From Thermogutta sp. (GTDB lineage: Bacteria > Planctomycetota > Planctomycetia > Pirellulales > Thermoguttaceae), in the NCBI GenBank assembly GCA_012798155.1, contig JAAZNR010000361.1, positions 1 to 6,103 on the forward strand: a DNA stretch of 6,103 nucleotides. The letters are read 5' to 3'. The translations under genes were made by a program, and so were the position numbers. Below the pieces are notes generated by a model. It was given only the letters and a program-made list of their open reading frames with translations, was not told the DNA's origin and searched no databases. Shown here piece by piece: positions 1-5,245 of the stretch; the first letter of the stretch is position 1; the number at the start of each line of letters is the position of its first letter.

Positions 1-34
1 CCAAGGCATACATGTAAAGCGTCTTGGTCGGCAC
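1..34 (-). CDS. Possible 5' end of a further minus-strand gene (partial, tentative)
   Basis: Downstream of the sugar porter stop, the minus strand has a GTG at 34-32 that opens a frame reading VPTKTLYMYAL up to the window edge. An AAGG at 48-45 lies 10 nt before the GTG and could be a weak ribosome binding site. The GTG would begin only 16 nt after the porter stop codon, a spacing typical of co-transcribed genes. Only 11 codons are visible, so no family can be named. An internal ATG at 13-11 is an alternative start. The stretch could equally be non-coding. Confidence 0.2.
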   Translation of the reverse strand, partial: MPTKTLYMYAL

Positions 35-50
35 GGCGACGCGGCCTTGG

Positions 51-1421
51 TCAACTCGCGGCCGCATCCCCGCGGCCCGCCAAACGCTGCTCGATTTCCT
101 CCAGCGGAACCCCTTTGGTCTCCGGCATCACGAACAGCACCCACAGCAATTGCAGAACCATCATGGCGGCATAAAAGGCGAAGGCATGACCGCCGGATGC
201 CGCCGCGATCATGGGAAACGTCCACGAAATGACGGCACACATGAACCAATGCGTGAAGCTGCCCAGCGCCTGGCCGTAGGCGCGAACCGTGTTGGGAAAG
301 ACCTCGCTGATGAAGACCCAGATCACCGCGCCCTGCCCGAAGGCGTGCGAGGCGATGAAGACCAGCAAGCTGATCAGAACGACGGCGTTTCCTAAGTCGT
401 CGAAATTCGATCCATACCAGTAAAAGGCCGCGGCCGTCACGGAGAGGCTGAGAATATAGCCGATCGAGCCGATCAGCATGAGGAATCGCCGGCCGAAGCG
501 GTCGATGACGGCCATGGCCAAGAGAGTGAAGATCAGGTTCGTGCCGCCCACCGCGACGGCTTGCAGAAAGGCGGTGTCCTTACCGGCCCCTGCCATCTCG
601 AAGATGCGGGGGGCGTAGTACATCAGGGCATTGATCCCCGAAAGCTGGTTGAAGGCCGCGATGGCGATCGCCAAGAGCATGGATCGCCGATAGCGCGGAG
701 ACAGCAGGGCCTCCCAAGCCGCCACTTCGCGGTCGGCCAAGGATTCCTTGATTTCCCGCACCAGCCGGGCGGCCTCCTCCGGAGCGACGCCCAGGCGGAC
801 CAGCACCTCGGTCGCTTCGGCAGATCGTCCGTGGGCCACCAGCCAACGGGGGCTTCGCGGCGTGGCATAGAGGAGGAGCCAGAAGGCCGCCGCCGGAATC
901 GCCTCCACGCCGAACATCCAACGCCATTCGACCTCTCCCAACTGAAGCAAGGCGATGCAGTAGTTCGAGAGGAAGGCCAGCAGAATGCCCAGCACGATGT
1001 TGAACTGGACCACCGCCACCAGGCGGCCGCGCGATTGCGGGGGCGTGATCTCCGCAATGTACATCGGCGCGACCACCGACGCGCCGCCGACGCCCAGCCC
1101 GCCCAAAAAGCGAAAAAAGACCAGCGAAAACCAATCCCATGCCAAACCGCTGCCGACCGCCGAGATGAAATACAACACCGCGATGAGGATGAGCGTGGGG
1201 CGTCGGCCCCAACGGTCCGCCGGATAACCCGCCGTCAGCGAACCGATGATCGTCCCGATCAGGGCTGAGGCTACGGTAAACCCCAGCCAAAATTCCGATA
1301 AGTGAAAGACTCTTTGCAATAGTTTCTCCGCCCCGGAAATCACGGCCGTATCGAAGCCGAACAGCAGGCCGCCCAGCGACGAAACCAGGACGCACAGCAT
1401 GAGATAGCGATTCGTTCGCAT
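51..1421 (-). CDS. MFS sugar porter (sugar:cation symporter family)
   Basis: This is a complete 456-aa inner-membrane transporter of the major facilitator superfamily, sugar porter family (the group of XylE, GalP and AraE). It probably imports a monosaccharide with protons. Visible family signatures, in order, are GGLLFGFDTAVISGA in TM1 (17-31), ADRWGRRP in the TM2-3 loop (68-75), RFLGGLGVGG in TM4 (104-113), a PRSPRWL version of the PESPRWL motif after TM6 (188-194), NQLSGINALMYYAP in TM7 (258-271), DRFGRR in the TM8-9 loop (307-312), GQGAVIWVFISEVFP in TM10 (362-376) and PETKG after TM12 (433-437). Length and about 12 hydrophobic segments fit the family. In the TM7 motif, XylE's sugar-contacting Q288 aligns with N258, while Q289 and N294 align with Q259 and N264. 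The substrate cannot be read from this. The open frame extends upstream to 1619, but that part translates tandem-repeat DNA and low-complexity sequence, so the start was placed at MRTNRYLML, where homology begins. The only Shine-Dalgarno candidate is a weak AGGCGG at 1433-1428. The gene lies 306 nt downstream of the HEAT-repeat gene and may have its own promoter. Confidence 0.93.
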   Translation of the reverse strand: MRTNRYLMLCVLVSSLGGLLFGFDTAVISGAEKLLQRVFHLSEFWLGFTVASALIGTIIGSLTAGYPADRWGRRPTLILIAVLYFISAVGSGLAWDWFSLVFFRFLGGLGVGGASVVAPMYIAEITPPQSRGRLVAVVQFNIVLGILLAFLSNYCIALLQLGEVEWRWMFGVEAIPAAAFWLLLYATPRSPRWLVAHGRSAEATEVLVRLGVAPEEAARLVREIKESLADREVAAWEALLSPRYRRSMLLAIAIAAFNQLSGINALMYYAPRIFEMAGAGKDTAFLQAVAVGGTNLIFTLLAMAVIDRFGRRFLMLIGSIGYILSLSVTAAAFYWYGSNFDDLGNAVVLISLLVFIASHAFGQGAVIWVFISEVFPNTVRAYGQALGSFTHWFMCAVISWTFPMIAAASGGHAFAFYAAMMVLQLLWVLFVMPETKGVPLEEIEQRLAGRGDAAAS

Positions 1422-1442
1422 GTCGGACCGCCTGCCTAACGT

Positions 1443-1464
1443 GTGGGTAAGAAGTGGGTAAGAA
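1443..1464. repeat. Tandem pair of an 11-bp repeat (GTGGGTAAGAA)
   Basis: GTGGGTAAGAA occurs twice head to tail with no mismatch, at 1443-1453 and 1454-1464. On the minus strand it reads TTCTTACCCAC twice and ends about 21 nt before the porter start codon, inside its probable leader. It may be a replication-slippage duplication or a pair of protein-binding sites. Two copies are too few to decide. Confidence 0.75.
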
Positions 1465-1477
1465 CGGGACAACGGAC

Positions 1478-1515
1478 TTTCGAGATACGGGAGTTTCGAG
1501 ATACGAGATACGGGA
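1478..1515. repeat. Heptamer-type short repeat cluster (CGAGATA / TATCTCG)
   Basis: CGAGATAC occurs three times within 38 bases, at 1481-1488, 1497-1504 and 1504-1511. The last two copies overlap by one base, giving an exact 7-base period (CGAGATA twice, 1497-1510). The longer unit CGAGATACGGGA appears at 1481-1492 and 1504-1515, and TTTCGAGATAC at 1478-1488 and 1494-1504. This resembles short tandemly repeated heptamers found between genes in some bacteria. It lies 57-94 nt upstream of the porter start and explains the false N-terminal extension of the porter frame. It is probably a dispersed genomic repeat, but copies elsewhere cannot be seen from here. Confidence 0.75.
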
Positions 1516-1653
1516 AAGGAGCGGAAACGTCGATCTTCGCCGAGGACTCGTACCGGAAGCTGGAAGATGCAGCCCCACCGCCCGGTCAGCCGGGGGGCGA
1601 TGGGACCGCATGGCGACAAAGCGTGAACGCTTCAAGCGACGATCGACCTTATC

Positions 1654-1673
1654 ATAAAGGCCGCGTGGGCGGC
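1654..1673 (-). terminator. Weak candidate terminator downstream of the HEAT-repeat gene
   Basis: Read on the minus strand, GCCGC (1673-1669), a CCAC loop and GCGGC (1664-1660) form a 5-bp all-GC stem followed by CTTTATG. It begins 54 nt after the HEAT-repeat stop codon, so the position suits an intrinsic terminator. The stem is short and the tail has only three consecutive T residues. In GC-rich DNA such a stem is also expected by chance, so the call is weak. Confidence 0.2.
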
Positions 1674-1727
1674 GGCTACGTCACGGAAACCGTGCCGCGC
1701 GGCGCTACGAAGTCGAACGTCTCCCCT

Positions 1728-3671
1728 TTACCGGATGCGGTTGAGAACGGCTTCGGCTCGGGCTTTGAGTTGGGCATCCTTGGTCCCGGCGATGACCCGC
1801 TCCATGGCCTGAGTGACGAGGCTCCGGTCGGCGGTCCACTTTTCGCCGATGGCCACCGCCGCCGCGTAGGCCGCCTCGGCCGTGGCGGGGCGCCCCATCT
1901 CCTCCATCACCATCCGAAGGGAGGCCGGACCGGGATTCCGTCCCAGCACCTCCATCACCAATTCCCGCTCGGCATCCCGCCGCGCAAGCTCCAGCGCCTT
2001 CTTGCACATGGCCAGGCGTTCCTGAGGCTCGACGTTCAACTGCCGGGCAATGCGGATGTATGCCCGCAACATGCGAACCTGAAAGCGTTCGGCCTTGCCC
2101 GACTCGATGAGATCGACCAGCGGTTGGGCGGCGTCCGGCGTCATCCAGTTGCCCAAGGCTGCCGTCGCCAAGTCCTGCAATTCGGGATCATCCCCTTGGG
2201 CCGCCTGCACGACCGTCTCCAGGGCGGTCTTGCCGCCGACGATGGTCAGCAGTTCGAAGATGAAGGCCCGGCTCTCGCCGCCGGAACCGGCAACCATCTC
2301 CGCCAGGCGTCCCGCCGCGGCATCCGCGTCGGGCTGCCGGCGCAGCGCCGTCCTGAGGGCCTCGCGGATGACGTTCTTTTCCTCGTCGTTGGATGCCTTT
2401 CCCAAGCGAGACAGCAGAGCGACGACGTCGTCCCACTGGGCGATGGCGCCCAGGGCCGTCACGGCGGCCGACCGGCGTGCGGCATCCGGCGAGTCGAGGG
2501 CCTCGCGGAGCACGGGAGCGGCAGCCGCCAAACGGCGCCGTCCCGCCGTCGCCGCCAGGGCGAGCCAATCGTCACCCTGGGCGGTCTGCAAACGCTCCGC
2601 CAGGGCCTCGCCGATGCCGGGCGCGTCCAGCGTATCCAGGGCCGCCTGGGCAGCCGCCCGCACCTCGGCGTTCTCGCTGCCCACGGCCTGACCCAACAGA
2701 TCGAGATCCTGCGCCGCCCCATGTCTTGCCAGCACGCGCAAGGCGGCTGCCTGGAGGCCGGCATCGTTGCCTTTCAGGGCCTGGCGGGCCAATTCCGCCG
2801 CCGTCCGGCCGTCCAAGTCGGAAACGGCGAGGAGGATGATCCCCCGTCGTTCGGCGGGCGCGGCCGCATAAAGCTGCGTCAAACGCGGGACCGCCGCCGC
2901 GGGATCGAGATTTCGCGACGCGCCCATCGCCGCGGCGAAGACGGCCTCGTCCTCCGATTGCGCCGCCTCGCCCCACAGGGCAAGCCCCTCCTCGCCGGCG
3001 GTCATAATCTCGCCGTGGAGCGCGGCCACGAGGTACCGGCTGGGAAGCTTGGCGCCGCGAATCGTTCGGTACACGGCCACGGCTTGGTCCTTGTTTCCGT
3101 CGCGACGCAAGACGTCGGCCCCGATCACGAGGGCGTCGGCAAGGAAATCGGCTCGATCACCCTGAGCCGAGGCAAGCGATTCGATCAAGATTCCCACGGA
3201 ATCGGGCGTACCGATTCGGGCCAAGGCGGAAGCCGCGGCATCCGCCAGGGCCGAATCCTCCGACGCCAAAAGTTCCTTCAGGGCGGGAATCGCGTCGGCG
3301 TCGCGGCGGGCGCCGATGGAATTGATGACGCCCAATTTCAGCGTCCCTTGCACGCTGTTCAGGGCCTCCCGCAGCGCGGCGTCCACCGCTTTCCCCGGGA
3401 TAGGCTCCAGGGCGAACCGTGCGTAATGCGAGAGCTTTTCGTCTCCCAGCAAGGAGGCCAGGACCGGCACGGCCGATTCGTCGCCCACCACGGCCAACTG
3501 CTTGCACGCCAAGGCCTTATCGTGGAGGGAGGCATCCGCGGATTGCAGGACGGCAATCAGCGAGGCCGGATCGACGGCCCCGGCCTGCTGCGCCTGCGCG
3601 GGCCGCGCGGCGACCAGCCACACGAGCGCGCCCAGGCACGCCGAAGACACTATACCTTTTGTCATTTTCAT
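1728..3671 (-). CDS. Exported HEAT-repeat protein
   Basis: This is a 647-aa alanine-rich helical repeat protein with an N-terminal Sec signal: charged MKMTKG, hydrophobic IVSSACLGALVWLVAA, then ARPAQA with likely cleavage after A27. The mature chain shows paired-helix units typical of HEAT/PBS-lyase-type repeats. Examples are DADAIPALKELLASEDSALA (124-143), ELARQALKGNDAGLQAAALR (293-312), LDLLGQAVGSENAEVRAAAQ (323-342) and APVLREALDSPDAARRSAAV (385-404). Repeats cover most of the length. Such solenoids bind other proteins; no catalytic residues are apparent and there is no CxxCH haem motif, unlike many HEAT proteins fused to cytochrome c domains in planctomycetes. It also lacks the sugar-hydrolase-like domain (DUF1080/3-keto-disaccharide hydrolase) often associated with these repeats, so its role is unknown, perhaps a periplasmic scaffold. 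The ATG at 3671 was chosen because AGGGG (3685-3681) lies 9 nt before it and it begins a clean signal peptide. ATG 3665 with GAGG 9 nt upstream is equally possible, and the frame is open up to a GTG at 3716. Confidence 0.85.
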   Translation of the reverse strand: MKMTKGIVSSACLGALVWLVAARPAQAQQAGAVDPASLIAVLQSADASLHDKALACKQLAVVGDESAVPVLASLLGDEKLSHYARFALEPIPGKAVDAALREALNSVQGTLKLGVINSIGARRDADAIPALKELLASEDSALADAAASALARIGTPDSVGILIESLASAQGDRADFLADALVIGADVLRRDGNKDQAVAVYRTIRGAKLPSRYLVAALHGEIMTAGEEGLALWGEAAQSEDEAVFAAAMGASRNLDPAAAVPRLTQLYAAAPAERRGIILLAVSDLDGRTAAELARQALKGNDAGLQAAALRVLARHGAAQDLDLLGQAVGSENAEVRAAAQAALDTLDAPGIGEALAERLQTAQGDDWLALAATAGRRRLAAAAPVLREALDSPDAARRSAAVTALGAIAQWDDVVALLSRLGKASNDEEKNVIREALRTALRRQPDADAAAGRLAEMVAGSGGESRAFIFELLTIVGGKTALETVVQAAQGDDPELQDLATAALGNWMTPDAAQPLVDLIESGKAERFQVRMLRAYIRIARQLNVEPQERLAMCKKALELARRDAERELVMEVLGRNPGPASLRMVMEEMGRPATAEAAYAAAVAIGEKWTADRSLVTQAMERVIAGTKDAQLKARAEAVLNRIR

Positions 3672-3770
3672 GATCCTCATCCCCTGATTTCTCGAACGGC
3701 TACGGAATCGGCTCACGAGCTTGGCAATACCGCCTGACGCTTCGTGCTCGTTCGCCGATCAAGAATCGCC

Positions 3771-3797
3771 GATGGTTTCCAATCCACGCTAACCATC
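3771..3797 (-). terminator. Stem-loop just after the oxidoreductase gene (weak terminator candidate)
   Basis: A perfect 7-bp inverted repeat, GATGGTT (3771-3777) and AACCATC (3791-3797), with a 13-nt loop lies 11 nt beyond the oxidoreductase stop codon. On the minus strand it is followed by GGCGATTCTTG, with no T run, so it is not a standard intrinsic terminator. It could be an attenuating or mRNA-stabilising hairpin. An 8-bp direct repeat TCGCCGAT (3752-3759 and 3766-3773) overlaps its edge. The rest of the 136-base gap to the HEAT-repeat gene shows no clear promoter. Confidence 0.25.
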
Positions 3798-3808
3798 CAA
3801 CCCCCGCC

Positions 3809-5086
3809 TCAAATGTGCCACGGTTGGCGCAACGCCCTTGAACGCATACGATTCGCCTCTTCGTCGCCGAGGAACTCTTCCTTGACGGGATCGAAGCGGA
3901 CCTTGCGTCCCAACTGCCAGGCAATGTAAGCGCAATGGCTGGCAATGTGCGACTGGGCCACGACGTCCGCGTTGGCCTTGGGCTTGGCCCGCGTCTTGAC
4001 GCAATCCAGGAAATCCCGGATGTGCGTGCTGGGGTCCGTGCCCGCCATGGTAAACACCGGCATTTCGGCCCGCAGCGATTGCGGCTCCAGGGCGACCAGC
4101 CCGCGGTCCCCGGTCTCGATCCAGCCTTCCTCGCACTCATAGCGGACGCTGCAAGTGCCCAGCCCCAGCCACCCCGTATCGCGCATGATGAGCTTCACGC
4201 CGTTGGCATACACGGCGTGCACTTCGTTGCCGTGCGGCTCGTATTCGATGGGGGCCGTATCGTCGGCCTTGTTCGCCCATTGGCAAAGGTCCACGGTGTG
4301 CGATCCCCATTCCAAGATGCCGCCGCCGTGAAAATCGAAGAATCCCCGCCAGCCGCCGTTGACGTAGCGGCGATTGAAGGGCCGCCACGGCGACGGTCCC
4401 AGCCACATGTCCCAATCGCACTCGTCCTTGGAGGGGAGGGGTTCCTCGGGCAGCCAATCATGCGTGGTGGCGGGGGCCAGCGTGTTGGCGTGAACGGTGT
4501 GCAGTTTGCCGAGACGTCCCGAATAAACCAGATTCACGGCATAGATGAAGTTGCCGATATTCCGCCGCTGCGTGCCGGCCTGGTACACACGGCCGTAGCG
4601 TCGCATCGTGTCCGCGAGGGCACGGCTCTCCGCGATGGTCATGGAGCACGGCTTCTCGCAGTAGATGTCCTTGCCCGCCTTGGCCGCGATGATCGACGCC
4701 ATCGTATGCCAACGGTCGCCCGTCGCGATCAGCACGGCGTCGAAGTCGTCTCGGGCAAGGAATTCGAACATGTTCTGATAGGTACGGCAATCGCTGTTGC
4801 CGTAGCGTTCATCCACCATCTGCTTGACCATGTTGCGGCGATCGGCCTGGGCGTCGCACACGGCCACGAACTGCACGTCCGGATTCTCCATGAAGTGCCG
4901 CAGGTCTTCGCGACCGCGGGGACCGATCCCCAATCCGCCCATCACGATCCGGTTGCTGGGGGCGAAGGCGTTGTTCATTCCCAGCGCGGTCCCCGGCACA
5001 AAGTACGGCACGGCGGCAATCGCCGCGGCCTTTGTCGCCCGCGACAGTAATTCCCGCCGCGAAAGAGCCTCCTTCATTCGCATCAT
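3809..5086 (-). CDS. Tat-exported Gfo/Idh/MocA family oxidoreductase
   Basis: This is a complete 425-aa NAD(P)-dependent sugar or inositol-type oxidoreductase. The leader has twin arginines in SRRELL (9-14), then a hydrophobic AAAIAAVPYFVPGTALG (20-36), pointing to export of the folded protein by the Tat system. A Rossmann domain follows: IVMGGLGIGPRG (47-58, nucleotide-binding glycines), VAVCDA (74-79), DAVLIAT (116-122) and YCEKPCSMT (142-150), holding the EKP motif whose lysine (145) is catalytic in the family. The C-terminal substrate domain shows DWDMWLGPSPWRPFN (224-238) and GGGILEWGSHTVDLCQWA (254-271), where H263 matches the conserved catalytic-region histidine, then HIRDFLDCVKTR (355-366). 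The ending, with an EAN segment and PWHI, looks intact. A tightly held cofactor would be needed outside the cytoplasm, as in Zymomonas glucose-fructose oxidoreductase. The substrate is not readable; 3-keto-sugar chemistry is suggested by the ThuA-like neighbour. The ATG at 5086 was chosen for its Shine-Dalgarno 7 nt upstream. GTG 5089, ATG 5083 and ATG 5077 are alternatives in the same frame. Confidence 0.93.
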   Translation of the reverse strand: MMRMKEALSRRELLSRATKAAAIAAVPYFVPGTALGMNNAFAPSNRIVMGGLGIGPRGREDLRHFMENPDVQFVAVCDAQADRRNMVKQMVDERYGNSDCRTYQNMFEFLARDDFDAVLIATGDRWHTMASIIAAKAGKDIYCEKPCSMTIAESRALADTMRRYGRVYQAGTQRRNIGNFIYAVNLVYSGRLGKLHTVHANTLAPATTHDWLPEEPLPSKDECDWDMWLGPSPWRPFNRRYVNGGWRGFFDFHGGGILEWGSHTVDLCQWANKADDTAPIEYEPHGNEVHAVYANGVKLIMRDTGWLGLGTCSVRYECEEGWIETGDRGLVALEPQSLRAEMPVFTMAGTDPSTHIRDFLDCVKTRAKPKANADVVAQSHIASHCAYIAWQLGRKVRFDPVKEEFLGDEEANRMRSRALRQPWHI

Positions 5087-5093
5087 CACATTT

Positions 5094-5100
5094 CCTCCCT
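5094..5100 (-). promoter_or_regulatory. Strong ribosome binding site for the oxidoreductase gene
   Basis: On the minus strand AGGGAGG precedes a cluster of in-frame starts reading GTG ATG ATG CGA ATG. It is 4 nt from the GTG (5089), 7 nt from ATG 5086, 10 nt from ATG 5083 and 16 nt from ATG 5077. Spacing favours 5086. It is the best Shine-Dalgarno match in the window and suggests higher translation than for the neighbouring genes. Confidence 0.75.
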
Positions 5101-5127
5101 ATTTTTCAAAAACGCCGAGAAAAAACG
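5101..5127 (-). other. A/T-tract leader upstream of the oxidoreductase gene
   Basis: Within GC-rich surroundings the minus strand reads, 5' to 3', a run of six T (5125-5120), a GC-rich spacer, five T (5112-5108), a G and five A (5106-5102), directly before the Shine-Dalgarno. This would leave the ribosome binding region unstructured. No GC stem precedes the T runs, so they are not an intrinsic terminator for the ThuA-like gene, and no -35/-10 pair could be assigned. The remainder of the 159-base gap (5128-5245) shows nothing recognisable. Confidence 0.4.
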
Positions 5128-5245
5128 TTCCAGCCCCTTGATCGGCCGTCACCATACTCTCGCATCCCAATCGACGCACGGAAGGTCCCCGCCGACGTCC
5201 GCCCGTTGCCGCACGCCTTGCATCATGGCAGCGACGGAGGCCCGT

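Larger units (their letters stand above)
1422..1727. other. 306-base intergenic region between HEAT-repeat gene and sugar porter
   Basis: No gene is supported here. The region holds, from the porter side, a tandem 11-mer pair (1443-1464), a CGAGATA-type repeat cluster (1478-1515), a small inverted repeat AAGCG/CGCTT (1619-1632), a GC-rich hairpin (1660-1673) and a second 5-bp hairpin CACGG/CCGTG with a 3-nt loop (1682-1694). Reading frames cross it on both strands, but they are continuations of shadow frames and have no ribosome binding site or recognisable protein sequence. No convincing -35/-10 pair was found on the minus strand, although the size of the gap suggests that the porter's promoter or leader lies here. 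Confidence 0.6.

Noticed and set aside
1..50. Inverted repeat CCAAGGC (1-7) and GCCTTGG (44-50) as a terminator
   Set aside because: The arms are 7 bp with a 36-nt loop and no T tail, and are probably a chance match.
1422..1619. A 66-residue N-terminal extension of the sugar porter
   Set aside because: It translates the CGAGATA and GTGGGTAAGAA repeats and has no counterpart in the family, which begins just before TM1.
1443..3737. A 764-codon open frame on the plus strand, antisense to the HEAT-repeat gene
   Set aside because: It mirrors the alanine-rich, GC-biased codons of the minus-strand gene. Its translation is rich in G, R and Q with no domain, and it begins inside the repeat patches. 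The minus-strand protein has a signal peptide and clear repeats.
3713..3796. A 27-codon minus-strand small frame in the gap after the oxidoreductase
   Set aside because: It starts inside the stem-loop with only a G run at poor spacing, and shows no membrane segment or motif.
3935..5050. A 371-codon open frame on the plus strand, antisense to the oxidoreductase
   Set aside because: The minus strand encodes an intact Gfo/Idh/MocA protein with all family motifs. The antisense translation has no recognisable feature or ribosome binding site.
5102..5112. Short palindrome of five T, one base, five A as a regulatory hairpin
   Set aside because: A one-base loop cannot form and the arms are pure A-T. 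It is better described as an A/T tract.
5149..5226. A 25-codon minus-strand small frame (ATG ATG start) between the ThuA-like gene and the oxidoreductase
   Set aside because: No Shine-Dalgarno precedes it, the composition is ordinary, and a frame this short is expected by chance.
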